Assembly (NCBI GenBank): GCA_002633005.1
Contig: NMRA01000121.1
Coordinates: 280,847-344,846 of the forward strand
Source of the DNA: Phoronis australis
Taxonomy: Eukaryota; Phoronida; Phoronidae
Direction: 5' to 3'
DNA length: 64,000 nt
Below, piece after piece: positions 50,995-62,617 of this stretch; the stretch's first letter is position 1, and every line of letters starts with the position of its first letter. Made by a program: the position numbers and the translations under genes. Below the pieces are notes generated by a model. It made no database searches, was not told the DNA's origin, and was given only the letters and a program-made list of their open reading frames with translations.

Positions 50995-52770
50995 ATGGAG
51001 GATGACGAAGCTTATAGTTTACTGGCCAAGATAAAGCAAGAGTTGGCTGAGGAGAACATTGATGAGCTGAAGAAGATAATATTGAATGCTGACTGTCGAC
51101 AACACTTTGTTGCCATTGGGTGGGACTTGGTTCCAGAACTGTCTGCCTTCTTGACTGATCAAGTCAAATGTCGGAAACCGAATTTACTGTATGCCTGTGA
51201 GGATTTGCTAATCTGTGTTGCCACTTACGGCAATGCTAAGGAACTTCTGTTGGCGTATTTAGAACAGTTAGATCAGTTTAAAGAGGATGTTAAATTCAAG
51301 ACACTGCTTCAACCTCTTCAGATTTGTCTGGCACGGTTACCGGCTAAACGTCAGCACTCTTTCGATATCACCTTGGAGACTGTGTATGCACACTTGCTAG
51401 CACTGCCTAAACCTGAATATCATGACCTAGAAGGTGATGAGAAGGCATTGTTAGAAACTGATCCTGATGTTGTGCGAATATGTGAGGTGGTTTCCGCGGC
51501 GTTAGATTTTATCAGTCCATTTGTGGAGGAAGTGGAAACATGTAGGAGAGGGCTAGTTGATGAGACAGAGCTAGATTCCAAAGTTACGTTTCAACGACTT
51601 CAAATAGCAAGATTCTTGCTCCGTATTATTGATCACCCTTTGCGTTACACCAGTTTGGAATTAAGGGAGGGAGGTACGATTAAGAGCAGTATGAGAATTG
51701 TGTCAGAGACATTGATGGTGTTTCTTGCAAAATTGTTCGGTGATTTCCAGGTGATGATTATGGAGATCATTTCTAGTAATCACAAAATTGTGGAGAATCA
51801 CCTCGATAGTGACAATCAAGAGGAAAAAGTATTTGCCGAGGAAAAAATCAGCGATGTTGCTTTGGGGTGTTTCTTGTACCTGTTGCATCATGAGTTCATA
51901 TGCATTAATAGCTTTGCTTACGTCATCAGTAGCTGGAGTAGACTGGAAACAAGCTTGATTTACATAACAGCTCTGTTGTCGGATGATCATGCCTATGTCA
52001 CTGCTAAGGGAGTCTTGCTAGCACAGACACTAATTGGTAATATCGTCGATGGTGTTTTGCCCGAGTCTGTCCTTGATATGCCCAAGTGCAGCAGTTTTAT
52101 CCGTGCAATGATTCAGGTGATGACCTATTGCCCATCAAAAGAAGTGCGACAAAATGCAGTCAAGATAGTCCCTAATCTGATATCAAAGTTTTGCACCAGT
52201 GGTCGAGCCAAACTTCTCATCTTTGTTCTCAGCGTAGCTACTCATGCTGGGGTACTTGGATTTGCCATCAATCTACTGAAAGAGGAAATTAATCGCAGCT
52301 TGAACTCCTCTCCTGAAGACAGCATTCCGAATAAAACCATTAAGTTCTTCTTCCAGCTAGTCTTTCGTCTTCAGGACGGTGCAGCAACTGACCTTCTGGA
52401 CAGATCCGACAGAATCATGGCCGCTTTGAACCTGTTGCGTTTTCTAGTCATTCGTGACAGATCGAGTGAAGACCACACAGGAATATGGTCCATTTTACCT
52501 ACAGTGGAAAGAAATTTTCTTGAACCGCTGCGAACTGGTTTAGATATGTCGCGAGCCCACTATCAACTAGAACTAAAGGGTATACAGAATGAGAAGAATG
52601 ATGAACAAGGTCTGCAGATGTCGCTAAGTGTTGGAGGGCAAACCATGCCCAGTGTGGACAGTAAACAAAAAGTGGAGATGTTACAACTGGCCTTGCATAC
52701 CTTTGATATGATGGACAGTGTTCTGGGCCGTGTTAATGAACTGATAACATGTAATAAGAAGTCAGTTTAA
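50995..52770 (+). CDS. GLMN: Glomulin, CDS in a single exon
   Basis: Glomulin binds the RING domain of RBX1 and blocks E2 recruitment, so it restrains cullin-RING ubiquitin ligases; it is an all-helical HEAT-like protein. The frame gives 591 residues from ATG 50995 (context AACCATGG), close to the vertebrate length of about 594. Diagnostic segments: VAIGWDLVPEL near the start, LDFISPFVEEVE, then GAATDLLDRSDRIMAALNLL followed by RFLVIRDRSSEDHTGIW, and LEPLRTGLDMSRAHYQLELK near the end. The frame is open upstream to 50914 across TTGCAG (acceptor at 50946), so a 5' exon probably joins at 50947 and translation could start there instead. There is no intron in the rest of the CDS. Confidence 0.95.
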   Translation: MEDDEAYSLLAKIKQELAEENIDELKKIILNADCRQHFVAIGWDLVPELSAFLTDQVKCRKPNLLYACEDLLICVATYGNAKELLLAYLEQLDQFKEDVKFKTLLQPLQICLARLPAKRQHSFDITLETVYAHLLALPKPEYHDLEGDEKALLETDPDVVRICEVVSAALDFISPFVEEVETCRRGLVDETELDSKVTFQRLQIARFLLRIIDHPLRYTSLELREGGTIKSSMRIVSETLMVFLAKLFGDFQVMIMEIISSNHKIVENHLDSDNQEEKVFAEEKISDVALGCFLYLLHHEFICINSFAYVISSWSRLETSLIYITALLSDDHAYVTAKGVLLAQTLIGNIVDGVLPESVLDMPKCSSFIRAMIQVMTYCPSKEVRQNAVKIVPNLISKFCTSGRAKLLIFVLSVATHAGVLGFAINLLKEEINRSLNSSPEDSIPNKTIKFFFQLVFRLQDGAATDLLDRSDRIMAALNLLRFLVIRDRSSEDHTGIWSILPTVERNFLEPLRTGLDMSRAHYQLELKGIQNEKNDEQGLQMSLSVGGQTMPSVDSKQKVEMLQLALHTFDMMDSVLGRVNELITCNKKSV

Positions 52771-52844
52771 GCTTAGAATGTTACTGAGTAGGGTATACTA
52801 GTTAGTTTTCCTGTTGACTGTATACGCATTTTGTACTATCCTGC

Positions 52845-52850
52845 AATAAA
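52845..52850 (+). terminator. GLMN: GLMN polyadenylation signal
   Basis: AATAAA, 75 bp after the stop codon, followed by GT/T-rich sequence. Confidence 0.8.
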
Positions 52851-53189
52851 CAGTATTTTTGTTCTGTTATTAATTGAACTTTTCCATGATGCCAAATTTT
52901 TTCTTCAACTAATTTGCATTGTCAAAAGTTAGAATTTCTAATTTTTCCCAACCTTTTGTTTGTTGTGATTTGCAAAAAACTCAATGTTTACTTTTGTCAG
53001 TATCATCGTTTGCTGTCAGTTCACAAACTCAATCTATTTGAATCTTTCAATAATAAATTAATCTGACTGTGCGTACAGTTTCCAAGGTATTGTTCGTAGC
53101 TACATAACTACTCTTTGACAATACGTCCTTTTTTAAACACTGCTTGCTGCAGGCAGCTATGGGTTGAGCAAATTTCCATGTCAGATGTA

Positions 53190-53400
53190 CATGTTGGCTG
53201 TCAAAAATCAAGACCACTGATTCAGAAGTTTTCATGTAAAGTCGAAGTCTTTGATTTTTGACAGTCGAGTTCTTGGGCTCAAAGGCCTTAAAAAATCCCA
53301 GACACCGTTTTGTAGGTAATAGACCAAATAAACAGAATTTACTACAATCCTAGGAAAAAGTTCGACCTGTGGAAGTTATGGCGGTCTCCATGGAAAATCG
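53190..53400 (+). repeat. Dispersed repeat related to 38320-38510
   Basis: CTGTCAAAAATCAAGA and its reverse complement TCTTTGATTTTTGACAG form an inverted pair (53197-53265); downstream blocks match the 38320 copy. Confidence 0.5.
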
Positions 53401-54532
53401 TGATTTTTTACGAAAAACATCACGTGATTGCAAATGTTCGAGCAACATTTTCGTTTACATTACCGACTTCCTGATTACCATGGATACAAAATGGCAATCA
53501 ATATTTCAAAAGGTATTAAAAGAAACATGGCCCTCGGTAACCATGGTAGTCAGTTACCCTAATTCGAGTACAATGAACTTTCTTGGATGGATCAAAAACT
53601 ACATTTTATTGCTTTTATGACCATTTGTCACGCTATGGTAATTCTTGAGGATGAAAGCACAAGTCAAAAAAGGTTTGTCATCTAGTTTTATGAAAATGTT
53701 TCCCATTTAGGGATATTTTAGCTGAGAAACCTGCTACCATTTAAAGACGATTAAAGAAAAAAAATTTTGGAAAAACTTCATGTCCATCTCGGATATCTCC
53801 GTAGTTCGAGGCTAAATCACTTTTGCACGGGATTTTTGTTGTGTCACTAAAGCCCATTTTGCTCATTAAGCTAATTCTTCACCTATTTAACACATTTTAT
53901 TAAATGTAACGCATGTGTTTTTGATCAGTTTAGTAGAATTTCTAAACAAAAATAAATTTAATCCAGTCTCAGCATTGTCTCTGTCTAGACACCACATGGT
54001 TGATTTTTGGTCATTAGAACTGTAGGAAGGTTCATGTAGCCAGAATTAAGATGACAATTTTGCAGCGCGTTCTGTGCAAGATCCTTGAAGAATCACCATA
54101 GATCTGCTATTTTCTTAGTTTTAATGGCTGTGATTAAAGAGAAATGTTTAGAGATAAGTACCGGCCATGCTCTACTTATCGCCTACTCCTGAAATGTCCA
54201 AAAATTCAGTTGAGTGCCCGCTTTGGGTTACCCACCTTCAATTTAATGAGTTTTCCATTCATATTTTGAGGAAGCAGCATTTTTATGTTGAATTATATTG
54301 GAAACGTGTGTAACACATAACTGCCTCACTTTGTCAGCTGAGTTTGCCAACACAACTCTGTTAGAGCTTTGCGGATTCTCTTTTCTGAAATCAAGGAATG
54401 TTTCCTTTGGTTTTATGCAGGCAATCTGTTAACATTTGTTAAGACTGGATTTTTGTAACTGATTCATTTATTCGATCAGTATGTTATAGTTTTGAAAAAG
54501 TTTACAGTGCCTCTCAACTAAATTGTTTACAG

Positions 54533-54697
54533 GACTGCGACATCTGTCGACAACCAAACTGAGATGTAGCATAGATTCACAGACCCAGTCGGAAAACAAT
54601 AGTGAAGAAAAAGAAGAGCGTGTTAAAGAGACCATCCTGACGACCGCCCTGAAATACGTAGACAAACATGGCTGGACACAAGAGGCATTGTCTCTAG
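54533..54697 (+). CDS. COQ9: COQ9 exon 2 (first recognised)
   Basis: 165 nt, acceptor TTGTTTACAG, donor GTATGT. It begins with two bases of a Gly codon, then LRHLSTTKLRCS, probably the end of the targeting region, an acidic linker SENNSEEKEE, then the conserved helix ILTTALKYVDKHGWTQEAL. Confidence 0.93.
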
Positions 54698-57600
54698 GTA
54701 TGTTGATGGTCGGCCAATCACTTGTCAGCTTTCACTTCAGTGGGCTCAGTCTGCCTAAGTCATCACCTTCCTTGCCTCCCATTGTTATGTTGATGGTCGA
54801 CCAAACACTTGAGAAATGTGGTAATAAAAGCTTTTTCACTTAAACTGTCATCAGTCTGTCGAAGTCATCACCTTTCTTGGCTCCCATTGTCATGTAAAAG
54901 TTTTGGTTACGTCATTTTTAAAAGTCGTCATTTTCACGTAACTCCTCGCTCAAAAGTAATCCCATGACTATATGCGAAAATTTTCGCCACATTGAACTTG
55001 TGCGCTGGTTATAAAATATTTTGCCAAGCACTGTTGATAGAAATTAAGAATCCCATGAAAAATACAATTTACTTCTTCGTATGGTTAACTCCTATAAATT
55101 TCGAACAAAAGTAATCGCCAAAATCACTCTCTCATTTTTCAAAGGCTTTAACGTTGTTACGAATGGCCACAATTTCTCAGAAGCATTTGTCTGATGGTGG
55201 CTGTGATATAGATCTTTAGAAATATGTAGCATTTATGTCGTGCTACTAATCTCTTATGAAAAAATGAAATTTCACTTGTTGGCCTTATTTGTAAGATTTT
55301 ATCTTGCTTAAGGACTTAACAAAATCAATGTGCCTGTTGGAATTTTTGCTGAAGTTTTTCACAAAAACGTGAGGACATGGGTTTAGCCATTCGTATCGTA
55401 CACTTGTTGAAAGACATATATTCAACCAATAATCCGTAATGTAGGTAGAGCAGTGGTAAGGACAGAATGGGTATGTGTGAATTTTATTATTAAAAAAATT
55501 AATCTCCAGTGTCGCACTTCATCCACAATTTGAAAATTATGAATGCACGTTACTGTACATCACTTCCTGCTGTGTGTCTTTCAGGTGCTGAAGAATGCGG
55601 TTACCCTGGCATTGCCCACGGTATGTTCCCTGATGGTGGAGTGGAGCTAGTCCACTTTGTATACAGAACCAACAACGAGAAGCTTGCAGACATACTGAGA
55701 AGTGAGGTGGCAGAGGCTGAACAAAACCCTGACTTGTACGTTAAGATTTGTCGGTAGTCTCGGTGCAATGACCACACAATTAGTTGGTGGAAAATGAAGG
55801 GAAATGCACTGGATTCATCCTAATATGCAGCTAGACCAGATACAATGGTGTTATGCTTTCTAGGGCTTTGTGAGCTTAACACAAATTATTGAACATCATA
55901 ACATTTCTGATTACCGCTTGAAAACATATTGTAAGATTAAGTTTCCTTTTAATGTTTTTTACGAAAAAGGCAATGTACTGTAATAAGTCTAGAGTTCGGC
56001 CCAGAAAGTACCAGATAGATTTTTCCGTATCTTTTTATACTGACCTGATATGAATACACTTCCTTGTTTCAATGGGTTTTGCAAAAATATGGACATTGTG
56101 TTTCTGTTTGATTCGTTTGCAACGGAGTGCTGAACTTGGCACACTGTTGAACTTTTAATTAATGAAACATCTCGTTGCTTAGATGTTGAACCATGGTCAC
56201 TCGAGTGGTTTTGCCTTTTCTAGTTTAACTGCAGAATGACTGTGTTCATCTCCATTCATGACACAATATCATCAATGAATGTTTGTTTACAGAAAGAAGT
56301 CAACTCAAAGATTTACTACAGATGCACTGAAAACTAGGCTGGAAATGACTATACCTTACCTAGACATATGGCCGCAGGTTGGTATGTTTCTTGGCCACTC
56401 GTGTCCCATAGGGAATGGATGTCCTGTTGGGATTACCAGCTGAGAATCCTTTGATCAATAGATGGAATGATGGTTTCATTGTAGACTAGTTGATAAGGTC
56501 TTGCATAACCTTAATACACTGAAATCAACCATGGTTTTCTTTCACTTGTATTTTCATCCGGTTTGATTGATATCGGTGATATACTGGTTAAAGCAAGGTA
56601 TTTATGCTGAACAGATTAAGTATCCAAGGAGTCGATTCCCTGGTCAGAGAAGCTGCTGTTTCCGGGATCTTCTGCAGAATTTCAACTCAGTTCATTGTGA
56701 AATCACCTCTTTGCTTAGCATAGTCCTATCCTTAACAACAAAAAATTCAGAAGTAACCATGATGATGGTCTTTAAATCATGGGCAGGTTTCATTTCAAAG
56801 GTGCACTGATTTGTAAAACCACCATTTCTGTAGGTTACTCTTTTGACCGTTGTTTGGTAATAGATACGCTATGCAAATCATGCTAAAAGCTATGTAAATT
56901 CTGCTGAGAAGTTATTTTTGTGGAGAAATTTGTCAAAATGAAATTTTACTTGTCCGCCATATTGTGTCCCAAACTGAAGAACTTTAACCAGTATTCATTC
57001 CCTCTTTTCATTAGTTGGTTTCATTCTGCTTTGGATGACCCCATCCCACAATCCTCTGTAATGTGACCTGTGTAGCTATCTGTAAAAAGGTCTATTATGT
57101 GTTGTTACTTACTCCACCTGCAGGCGATGGGACTAATGACTCTTCCACAGAACGTACCAACTGCCCTACAGAACCTGACACAGTTAACTGATGATATCTG
57201 GTACCATGCTGGTGACAGAGCAACTGATGTGGGTATTAAACCAATTGAAAGAGTACAATCATGTTTTTTTGTTGGGAAATGGCTTCGACTTGATTGTGAA
57301 GTATTGGGGGTAGTGTTATAATTTCTGTTCTGTAAGTCAGGTTAAACTGAAACTCAAATCTTCGCTACAACTTGTAGATATTACCTTATGAATTGATGGA
57401 CATTGTAACTAGAAAATTCACCCTTTGAACTTGTTCTTTTCTTTCTTTTGAAACTTTTGGACTAAAATGAAGTTTGTGTTTCACCATAAGTGACAAGTGT
57501 ATTACTTTGATGAGATAAAGCAAGTTACTGTACGTAGAGGATGCCATGCTGATAACACGGGCCTTGCTCATCATTTGCAGTTTACCTGGTACACAAAACG

Positions 57601-58825
57601 AGCGTCACTGGCCTTTGTGTACAAAACCTCGGAGCTATCTCTCATACAAGACAAATCTGAAGGGTTTAAAGACACGTGGGAGTTCATGAACAGGAGAGTG
57701 GAGGACGTAGTCACCGCTGGCAAGCGTTATCACCAAGTACGTGACAACAGAAAGCGGTTATTAATTAAAATAAATTGTCCATTAACGTGCATTTAGAGTG
57801 TGAATCTATTCCTAATATGAAATTACCTGACTTTCTAAGTTTTATTTCATGCACTTACCCTGTCGTGTAGGCGTGTTTCACATATTTTAAGTGTCCGTCA
57901 CAAACACACCCGCAGTCTTGCTTAACTTGTTGACCTTGATAAAAGTGATGACTAAACTTAGTGATGACATTTTCACAAATGTAGGCATGCAAGGAAGTGT
58001 GTCAACTTGTGCAGACTGACGAGTTGTCTGATGATGAGTTAAACAATTTGGTAGAGTGACGGTAATAAAAAAATTTATTTGTTTGACATTTTTCATTTGC
58101 TGCCTGTTTACTGTTCAAAGAGCAAAACTTTGGCCGAGACTGGACTTGAAAATTGGCCAATCTCGTTGTTTGGAATTTGAAAGTTTACTTACTTCAGTTG
58201 GTTAATGTTCGAGTGAAGCCTCGGGTGACGTTTGGTGATTGATTACTATCTTGCCAGGATTAGAAAGATGTTCTAAACAATTGTTCTGAACAATTTTGCT
58301 GTCTGCTTTGTTTGCCCTTTGGCTCACAGTATAGTCTAAGATTCTATTTTCAGGTTGGACAGTCGACAGAGGTGTTGAGCGAAGTTGTAAAAAATGCCAG
58401 TATAATAGTAAGATAAACAGATTCAATTTGCTGCTGTCAAAATCAATTAAACTTTAAATATGACCCCATAGGAATAGCTGTCTGACAGCATTCCATTGGA
58501 AAGAGGTTTTGCTTGGGTTCTACATTTCCTAGCTTGTGTTACACAACTTGAGTTTACTCTTGGGTTGTACCTACCATGCAGTCTGATTAACTTCTTGGTG
58601 ATAACAGTATTGCAATACCTAGGTGACATCTACTATATTGGCCTAGGGAATGAACATCACATTTTGATAAATTTTGACCTGACAATAGCCTGGATGCAAT
58701 ACAAGATGATACAAATGTGAAATGTTCTTTATTAACTTGCCTCTTGATTGCATTGATACTACAGCTGCTACATTTTGATTTTCCAGGTGAAGAATCTTAT
58801 TGGAGTTAATGACCGGAATAGGTGA
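54533..58825 (+). CDS. COQ9: COQ9, ubiquinone biosynthesis lipid-binding protein (first exon not found)
   Basis: COQ9 is a mitochondrial matrix-side lipid-binding protein with a TetR-like fold that presents the lipid substrate to COQ7 in coenzyme Q synthesis. Exons: 54533-54697, 55585-55735, 56293-56377, 57124-57228, 57581-57736, 58354-58407 and 58787-58825 (TGA at 58823-58825). All junctions are GT-AG and in phase, giving 251 residues here. Segments match vertebrate COQ9 in order: ETILTTALKYVDKHGWTQEA, GMFPDGGVELVHFVYRTNNE, TRLEMTIPYLDIWPQAMGLM, DDIWYHAGDRATDFTWYTKR, KDTWEFMNRRVEDV. The exon with the start codon and most of the targeting peptide is upstream; the first base of its last codon must be G. 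Confidence 0.95.
55585..55735 (+). CDS. COQ9: COQ9 exon 3
   Basis: 151 nt, acceptor TGTCTTTCAG, donor GTACGT. It encodes GMFPDGGVELVHFVYRTNNE. The Leu codon is split with exon 4. Confidence 0.94.
56293..56377 (+). CDS. COQ9: COQ9 exon 4
   Basis: 85 nt, acceptor TGTTTACAG, donor GTTGGT. It encodes KKSTQRFTTDALKTRLEMTI, then PYLDIWPQ. Confidence 0.94.
57124..57228 (+). CDS. COQ9: COQ9 exon 5
   Basis: 105 nt (35 codons), acceptor CACCTGCAG, donor GTGGGT. It encodes AMGLMTLPQNVPTALQNLTQ, then DDIWYHAGDRATD, near-identical in pattern to the family. Confidence 0.95.
57581..57736 (+). CDS. COQ9: COQ9 exon 6
   Basis: 156 nt (52 codons), acceptor CATTTGCAG, donor GTACGT. It encodes FTWYTKRASLAFVYKTSELS, then GFKDTWEFMNRRVEDVV. 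Phase 0 at both ends. Confidence 0.95.
58354..58407 (+). CDS. COQ9: COQ9 exon 7: C-terminal amphipathic helix
   Basis: 54 nt (18 codons), acceptor CTATTTTCAG, donor GTAAGA. It encodes VGQSTEVLSEVVKNASII, which aligns in length and position with the membrane-associating last helix of vertebrate COQ9. Phase 0 at both ends. It is easy to miss because exon 6 would also join exon 8 in frame. Confidence 0.85.
58787..58825 (+). CDS. COQ9: COQ9 exon 8, C-terminus
   Basis: 39 nt including TGA, acceptor GATTTTCCAG. It encodes VKNLIGVNDRNR, matching the vertebrate C-terminus 'LKNLTGLNQRR'. Confidence 0.93.
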   Translation: MKNLIGVNDRNR

Positions 58826-59831
58826 TGGAAGGATGGATCAAGAAATATCATACTGGAAAGTTCAAGGTCTTTATTTTTGCATGACTTTTAAGCCCGTGGC
58901 ACTTGATTAGTGCGTTGCGCTTATGAAGATCATGTGATTGTGACTTGTTCAAGGAGTGGTTTGTGATCTGCTGCTCAGTTGGGGCACTAGTTATTGAAAA
59001 AAAGGACTTCTTGTGCACAGATAATCCTAATAATTATCTGTGTGGTGCACCTCATCAGGTCTCAACAGCTGTTCAGTGAACTTAGTATCTGAAGTGTGGT
59101 TGTTAGTGGACCTGTTCTGTAGCACTAGACATTTGCCATTAAAATCTATTACAACCTTATGCAGTGTTAGCTTAAGTCAAAGTGTGAAATGGACAATTGT
59201 GTTGATGACTCTTAAGGTTTTCCATTAATGTGTATACACAGGGTGACTTTGTTTGTATCACTAAACAGGATTATGAATCTTTGTAATGGAACATGCTATG
59301 TTACATTCATTAAAAGCTTAAAATTCACTGTTTTGTTAATAAAATTAAAGACAGTTCCAGCGTCCTTGATGACACTTTTTCAGGTGTGTTTTGATTTTGA
59401 TGTGGATGTTCATCAATGTTTGCAGTATTTTCAATCAAATTAGATTAACATTTTGTAAATAGTTTTGTGTGACCCCATGCAGTGCTAATTAGGTAAAGTT
59501 GACACTTGACAATGCGAGTCTCAAACAGGTAACAAGTCATATTTTGAGGTGATAAATCAAGCCATGCCAACAATTGACGAACTAACTCCACTCATTTCAG
59601 ATATGTGTAGTCTGTAAAAGATGAGGCACAACCATGACGCATTAAAAGCCTCTAAAAATGTTCCACACTAAACAAAAACCAAAACTAACTCAAGGTGATG
59701 CTGCGTGTGACTTGAGATAGATGCGCGGTTTTGTAAACTCCTGGCTCATAAAATCGATCTTGTAATATTCGTTACCATGGTAGGATTCTATTTCTGTTTC
59801 CAACAAAAACACAAACTTTAAGACTATCAGC

Positions 59832-60050
59832 AATTGACCTATCGCCAGGATTTTGAGTGAAAGCTTAACTGACCATTTAGAACGCAGCATTATGAACACA
59901 CCTTCATTTCCAAGCCCCTATTTTACTCGACAAACATGTTCTGGAGAAAAGGTTCGTCATTGGTCTCTAGAGGCATTGTAGTATGCGATTGTCACTTATT
60001 GTTTGTTGGTCGACATTACGCAAGGGGTTGGAGCTTGCGATAGGTCAATT
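59832..60050. mobile_element. MITE family with TTGACCTATCGC ends, copy D (longest)
   Basis: AATTGACCTATCGCCAGGAT at the left and GAGCTTGCGATAGGTCAATT at the right are inverted ends of 219 bp, in the opposite orientation to copies A and C. It carries an extra middle segment around TTCGTCATTGGTCTCTAGAG that the shorter copies lack. Confidence 0.85.
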
Positions 60051-60579
60051 CAAAAAGGGCTTCAAAGTTCATTGGGGTTTAGTTGGCCAGCCCTAAAATA
60101 GCAAATTCAGAAGTGGCACATGTACGCATTGGCTGTGACTCAAGTTACCAGCTCATTTGGCAACAACTGAAGATCGAATGGGCATATTTTTAAAGGCCCA
60201 AGCACTTAGGCTAAGAATGCAATGTTGACAGCTAAACAATGACAAGATGCCGTGAAACTAACTACTTGAACTACACTGACAATGTTTTGTTTTGGCAGCA
60301 CACATGGCCACATTGCAGGAGACCCAACTCTCGATTTGGCCCTATATCGTCAGTGAAGGGAACAATCATGGATCTAGAACCTAGTCAGGGTTCATGATGA
60401 CCACACTCAGTACCCTCCCTAGTTATGTTTTGTTGTGATCTTGTCTATGATTTGTTGTATATCATTGTCAATTGTCAAAAACTTAAAATTTACTTCAGAA
60501 AACATCCAGTAACCAAGAATTAGTGGCGAAAGTATTTCTAGTTGTTATACAGTACAAGACAAAAGTAATCGGACAAAAT

Positions 60580-60710
60580 ACCATCTTCCCGTCATGACGG
60601 CCAATTCTGTGAATAGCAAAAATGGAAGTTGACTATTATATGGCTGACAAAATTCTAATTGAAGAATGCCTTAGCCACCTTCTCGTAAATTCTCCTTCAT
60701 TCTCAGTCTT
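60580..60710. mobile_element. Partial MITE of the 15478/19745 family, inverted
   Basis: CCCGTCATGACGGCCAATTC, then AGCAAAAATGG and AAAATTCTAATTGAAGAATG, then CTCCTTCATTCTCAG match the reverse complement of 19745-19937. Confidence 0.55.
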
Positions 60711-60908
60711 GAGCCACAATGACAGGTATTACTATTTCATTTTGTCCTCTTGAGCCACAATGACAGGTATTACTATTTCATTTTGTCCTCTTGAGCCACA
60801 ATGACAGGTATTACTATTTCATTTTGTCCTCTTGAGCCACAATGACAGGTATTACTATGTCATTTTGTCCTCTTGAGCCATAATGACGTATTGCTATGTC
60901 ATTTTGTC
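60706..60908 (+). repeat. 41-bp minisatellite, about 5 copies
   Basis: The unit GACAGGTATTACTATTTCAT then TTTGTCCTCTTGAGCCACAAT repeats almost perfectly; the last units have TATGTCAT and a short deletion. Confidence 0.95.
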
Positions 60909-62493
60909 AGCGCCATCAGAATATCACATTGTATCAAGCCTACAAAATTTTGATGATGTCCTATTGGAGCTGCATCACTTCAGCATATGAGGGCTGCTCG
61001 TACCTCCACTGTATATTAAATAAAGGACAAACTCACAAAATTTTACTCCTATAAGCAAATGCAAAGTTGCACTTACCAAGACTCGCCATATCTAGACTTG
61101 AGCTTCAAGCTGCACACTGTCTCCATGTATCAATGCTATCTTGAAGGAAAAGCTCAATCTCATCATGCATTTTTCTATGGTTTGTACAGCAATATTGCTC
61201 GAGATAGAAATGGTTCAGGACTCGGAAGAACTATAAGTTTGTTAATGCCTACAACCTTGCAAGGTGCACAAAATGACTCGCGAGGTGAAACCAACTTTTT
61301 AGCGTAACCTGCAGCAACAATGGACCTACAGTTTTTCCAAAGTTTTGAAACTACTATTCTGGAGTTAGATACAACTTAAAAATAAATATTGCCTGCAAAG
61401 TCCCTTACCCTAAATCTTTAGTCATGTTTACAATTGGACTAATATGTGACTTAATTATTAGTCATGACTAGAATATTTGATGGTGTAACTAAAATATGAC
61501 TAGTACATGACTAAATAAATCGACATGATTAAAAAATGACTAGATCATCGATAGGGTATGTGATGGCATGACTAAAATGTTACTTAAGTGTCTTTGTTTA
61601 ATATGTGGATGTGACTAAAATATCTTTGCTTTGTTTGAATGTGTATGAATTATGACCTAGTTTTGGAGCTGATCAATGATTGGCCGATTTCAAATTTTAC
61701 AAATAAGGCAGCTGGGATAAACAAGGCTGTGTTCCAGGAGCTGAGATTTTTAACTCATAATATGAAGATTCGGGCAGATAGTGGACAACACTACATCATA
61801 TATTTCAGCAACAATATGTTGTGGACTGCATATGGTCAGCATGATTTTAAAAGAAACTAGTTACAGCCACAAGTGAAAGAACACCTTGACTTGACGGAGT
61901 TTGAGAGAAAGCCCGATTGTTCAAAGGGTTGGGACTGGTGTGAAAGCTTGGCAGTTTATTTTCATCATTCATTGAGTGCCAGAGCTGTGGAGAATTATTG
62001 ACAATGCAGGGGTTCACCTTTGGTATGGCAATACGAGTATGTGTCATTTTAATGTTAAAACTGGTTTTGGGGCTAGCTAAATATTTCTCTCAAAGAAACA
62101 GGGAATATATGTGTGGCCATTTATTGTAAACATAGCATTCATAGCTTGGGACTATGGGTGCCACATACGTATTTACATGGGTGTTGCTAGTTCTTTGGAG
62201 GATGTTATCTTATTTAAGAGATGGAAACCAAACCAATTTTAGGAAGGGTTACATGGACTAATTTAATCATTGACTACAGCATTAGCTGTGACTGACATAG
62301 GGTATGTATGAATCAAGTCACTTTTATGCTGGCTTGCGGCAGCTTTTAGTATTAGTAATTAAAAACAAGCTGTCGAGGCCTAAGTAACTAATCAGAACAC
62401 TTTGCATTTACAAGTCAGTCAGTTTTAAGTGTCACTTTTAAGACCTGCATCAACTATTAGTTACAGCCCCGAATCCTTTGCAGTATCGTGCCA

Positions 62494-62617
62494 TCACTTT
62501 TCCTTAAGATATTGTCTGTAGAGTTTTTCTTCGGATTCGTTCTTGAATTTCGGGACAAAATTCACTCTAACAATCTCGCTGAACCCCTCAGCAAGTTTTG
62601 GCTCTGTGTACTTTGAT
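62494..62617 (-). CDS. PNKP: Last coding exon of a PNKP-like polynucleotide kinase 3'-phosphatase
   Basis: PNKP restores 5'-phosphate and 3'-hydroxyl ends at DNA breaks. This exon opens after TATTTCAG (acceptor at 62618-62620) with one base of a split codon and encodes 40 residues ending LYRQYLKEK, stop TGA at 62496-62494. [20 protein letters not shown] matches the conserved end of the kinase domain ('EAPTLAEGFSAILEIPF' in vertebrates). The rest of the gene (FHA, phosphatase, most of kinase) must lie to the right; I found no second exon before 64000. The assignment rests on one short segment. Confidence 0.8.

Larger units (their letters stand above)
52771..54532. other. GLMN 3' UTR and spacer upstream of COQ9
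   Basis: Contains the GLMN polyadenylation signal at 52845, a dispersed repeat (53190-53400) and, presumably, the unlocated first exon and promoter of COQ9. The 83-residue frame at 53369-53620 has no homology I recognise. Confidence 0.65.
58826..62493. other. Spacer between convergent COQ9 and PNKP
   Basis: Contains the COQ9 3' UTR (AATAAA at 59338-59343 is a candidate signal), MITE copy D, a partial MITE (60580-60710), a 41-bp minisatellite (60706-60908) and a degenerate CATGACTAAAAT-rich stretch (61440-61610). Frames at 61059-61307 and 61639-61860 have no homology I recognise and are not called. Confidence 0.65.

Noticed and set aside
51703-51990. 95-residue minus-strand frame inside GLMN
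   Set aside because: Shadow of the glomulin coding frame.
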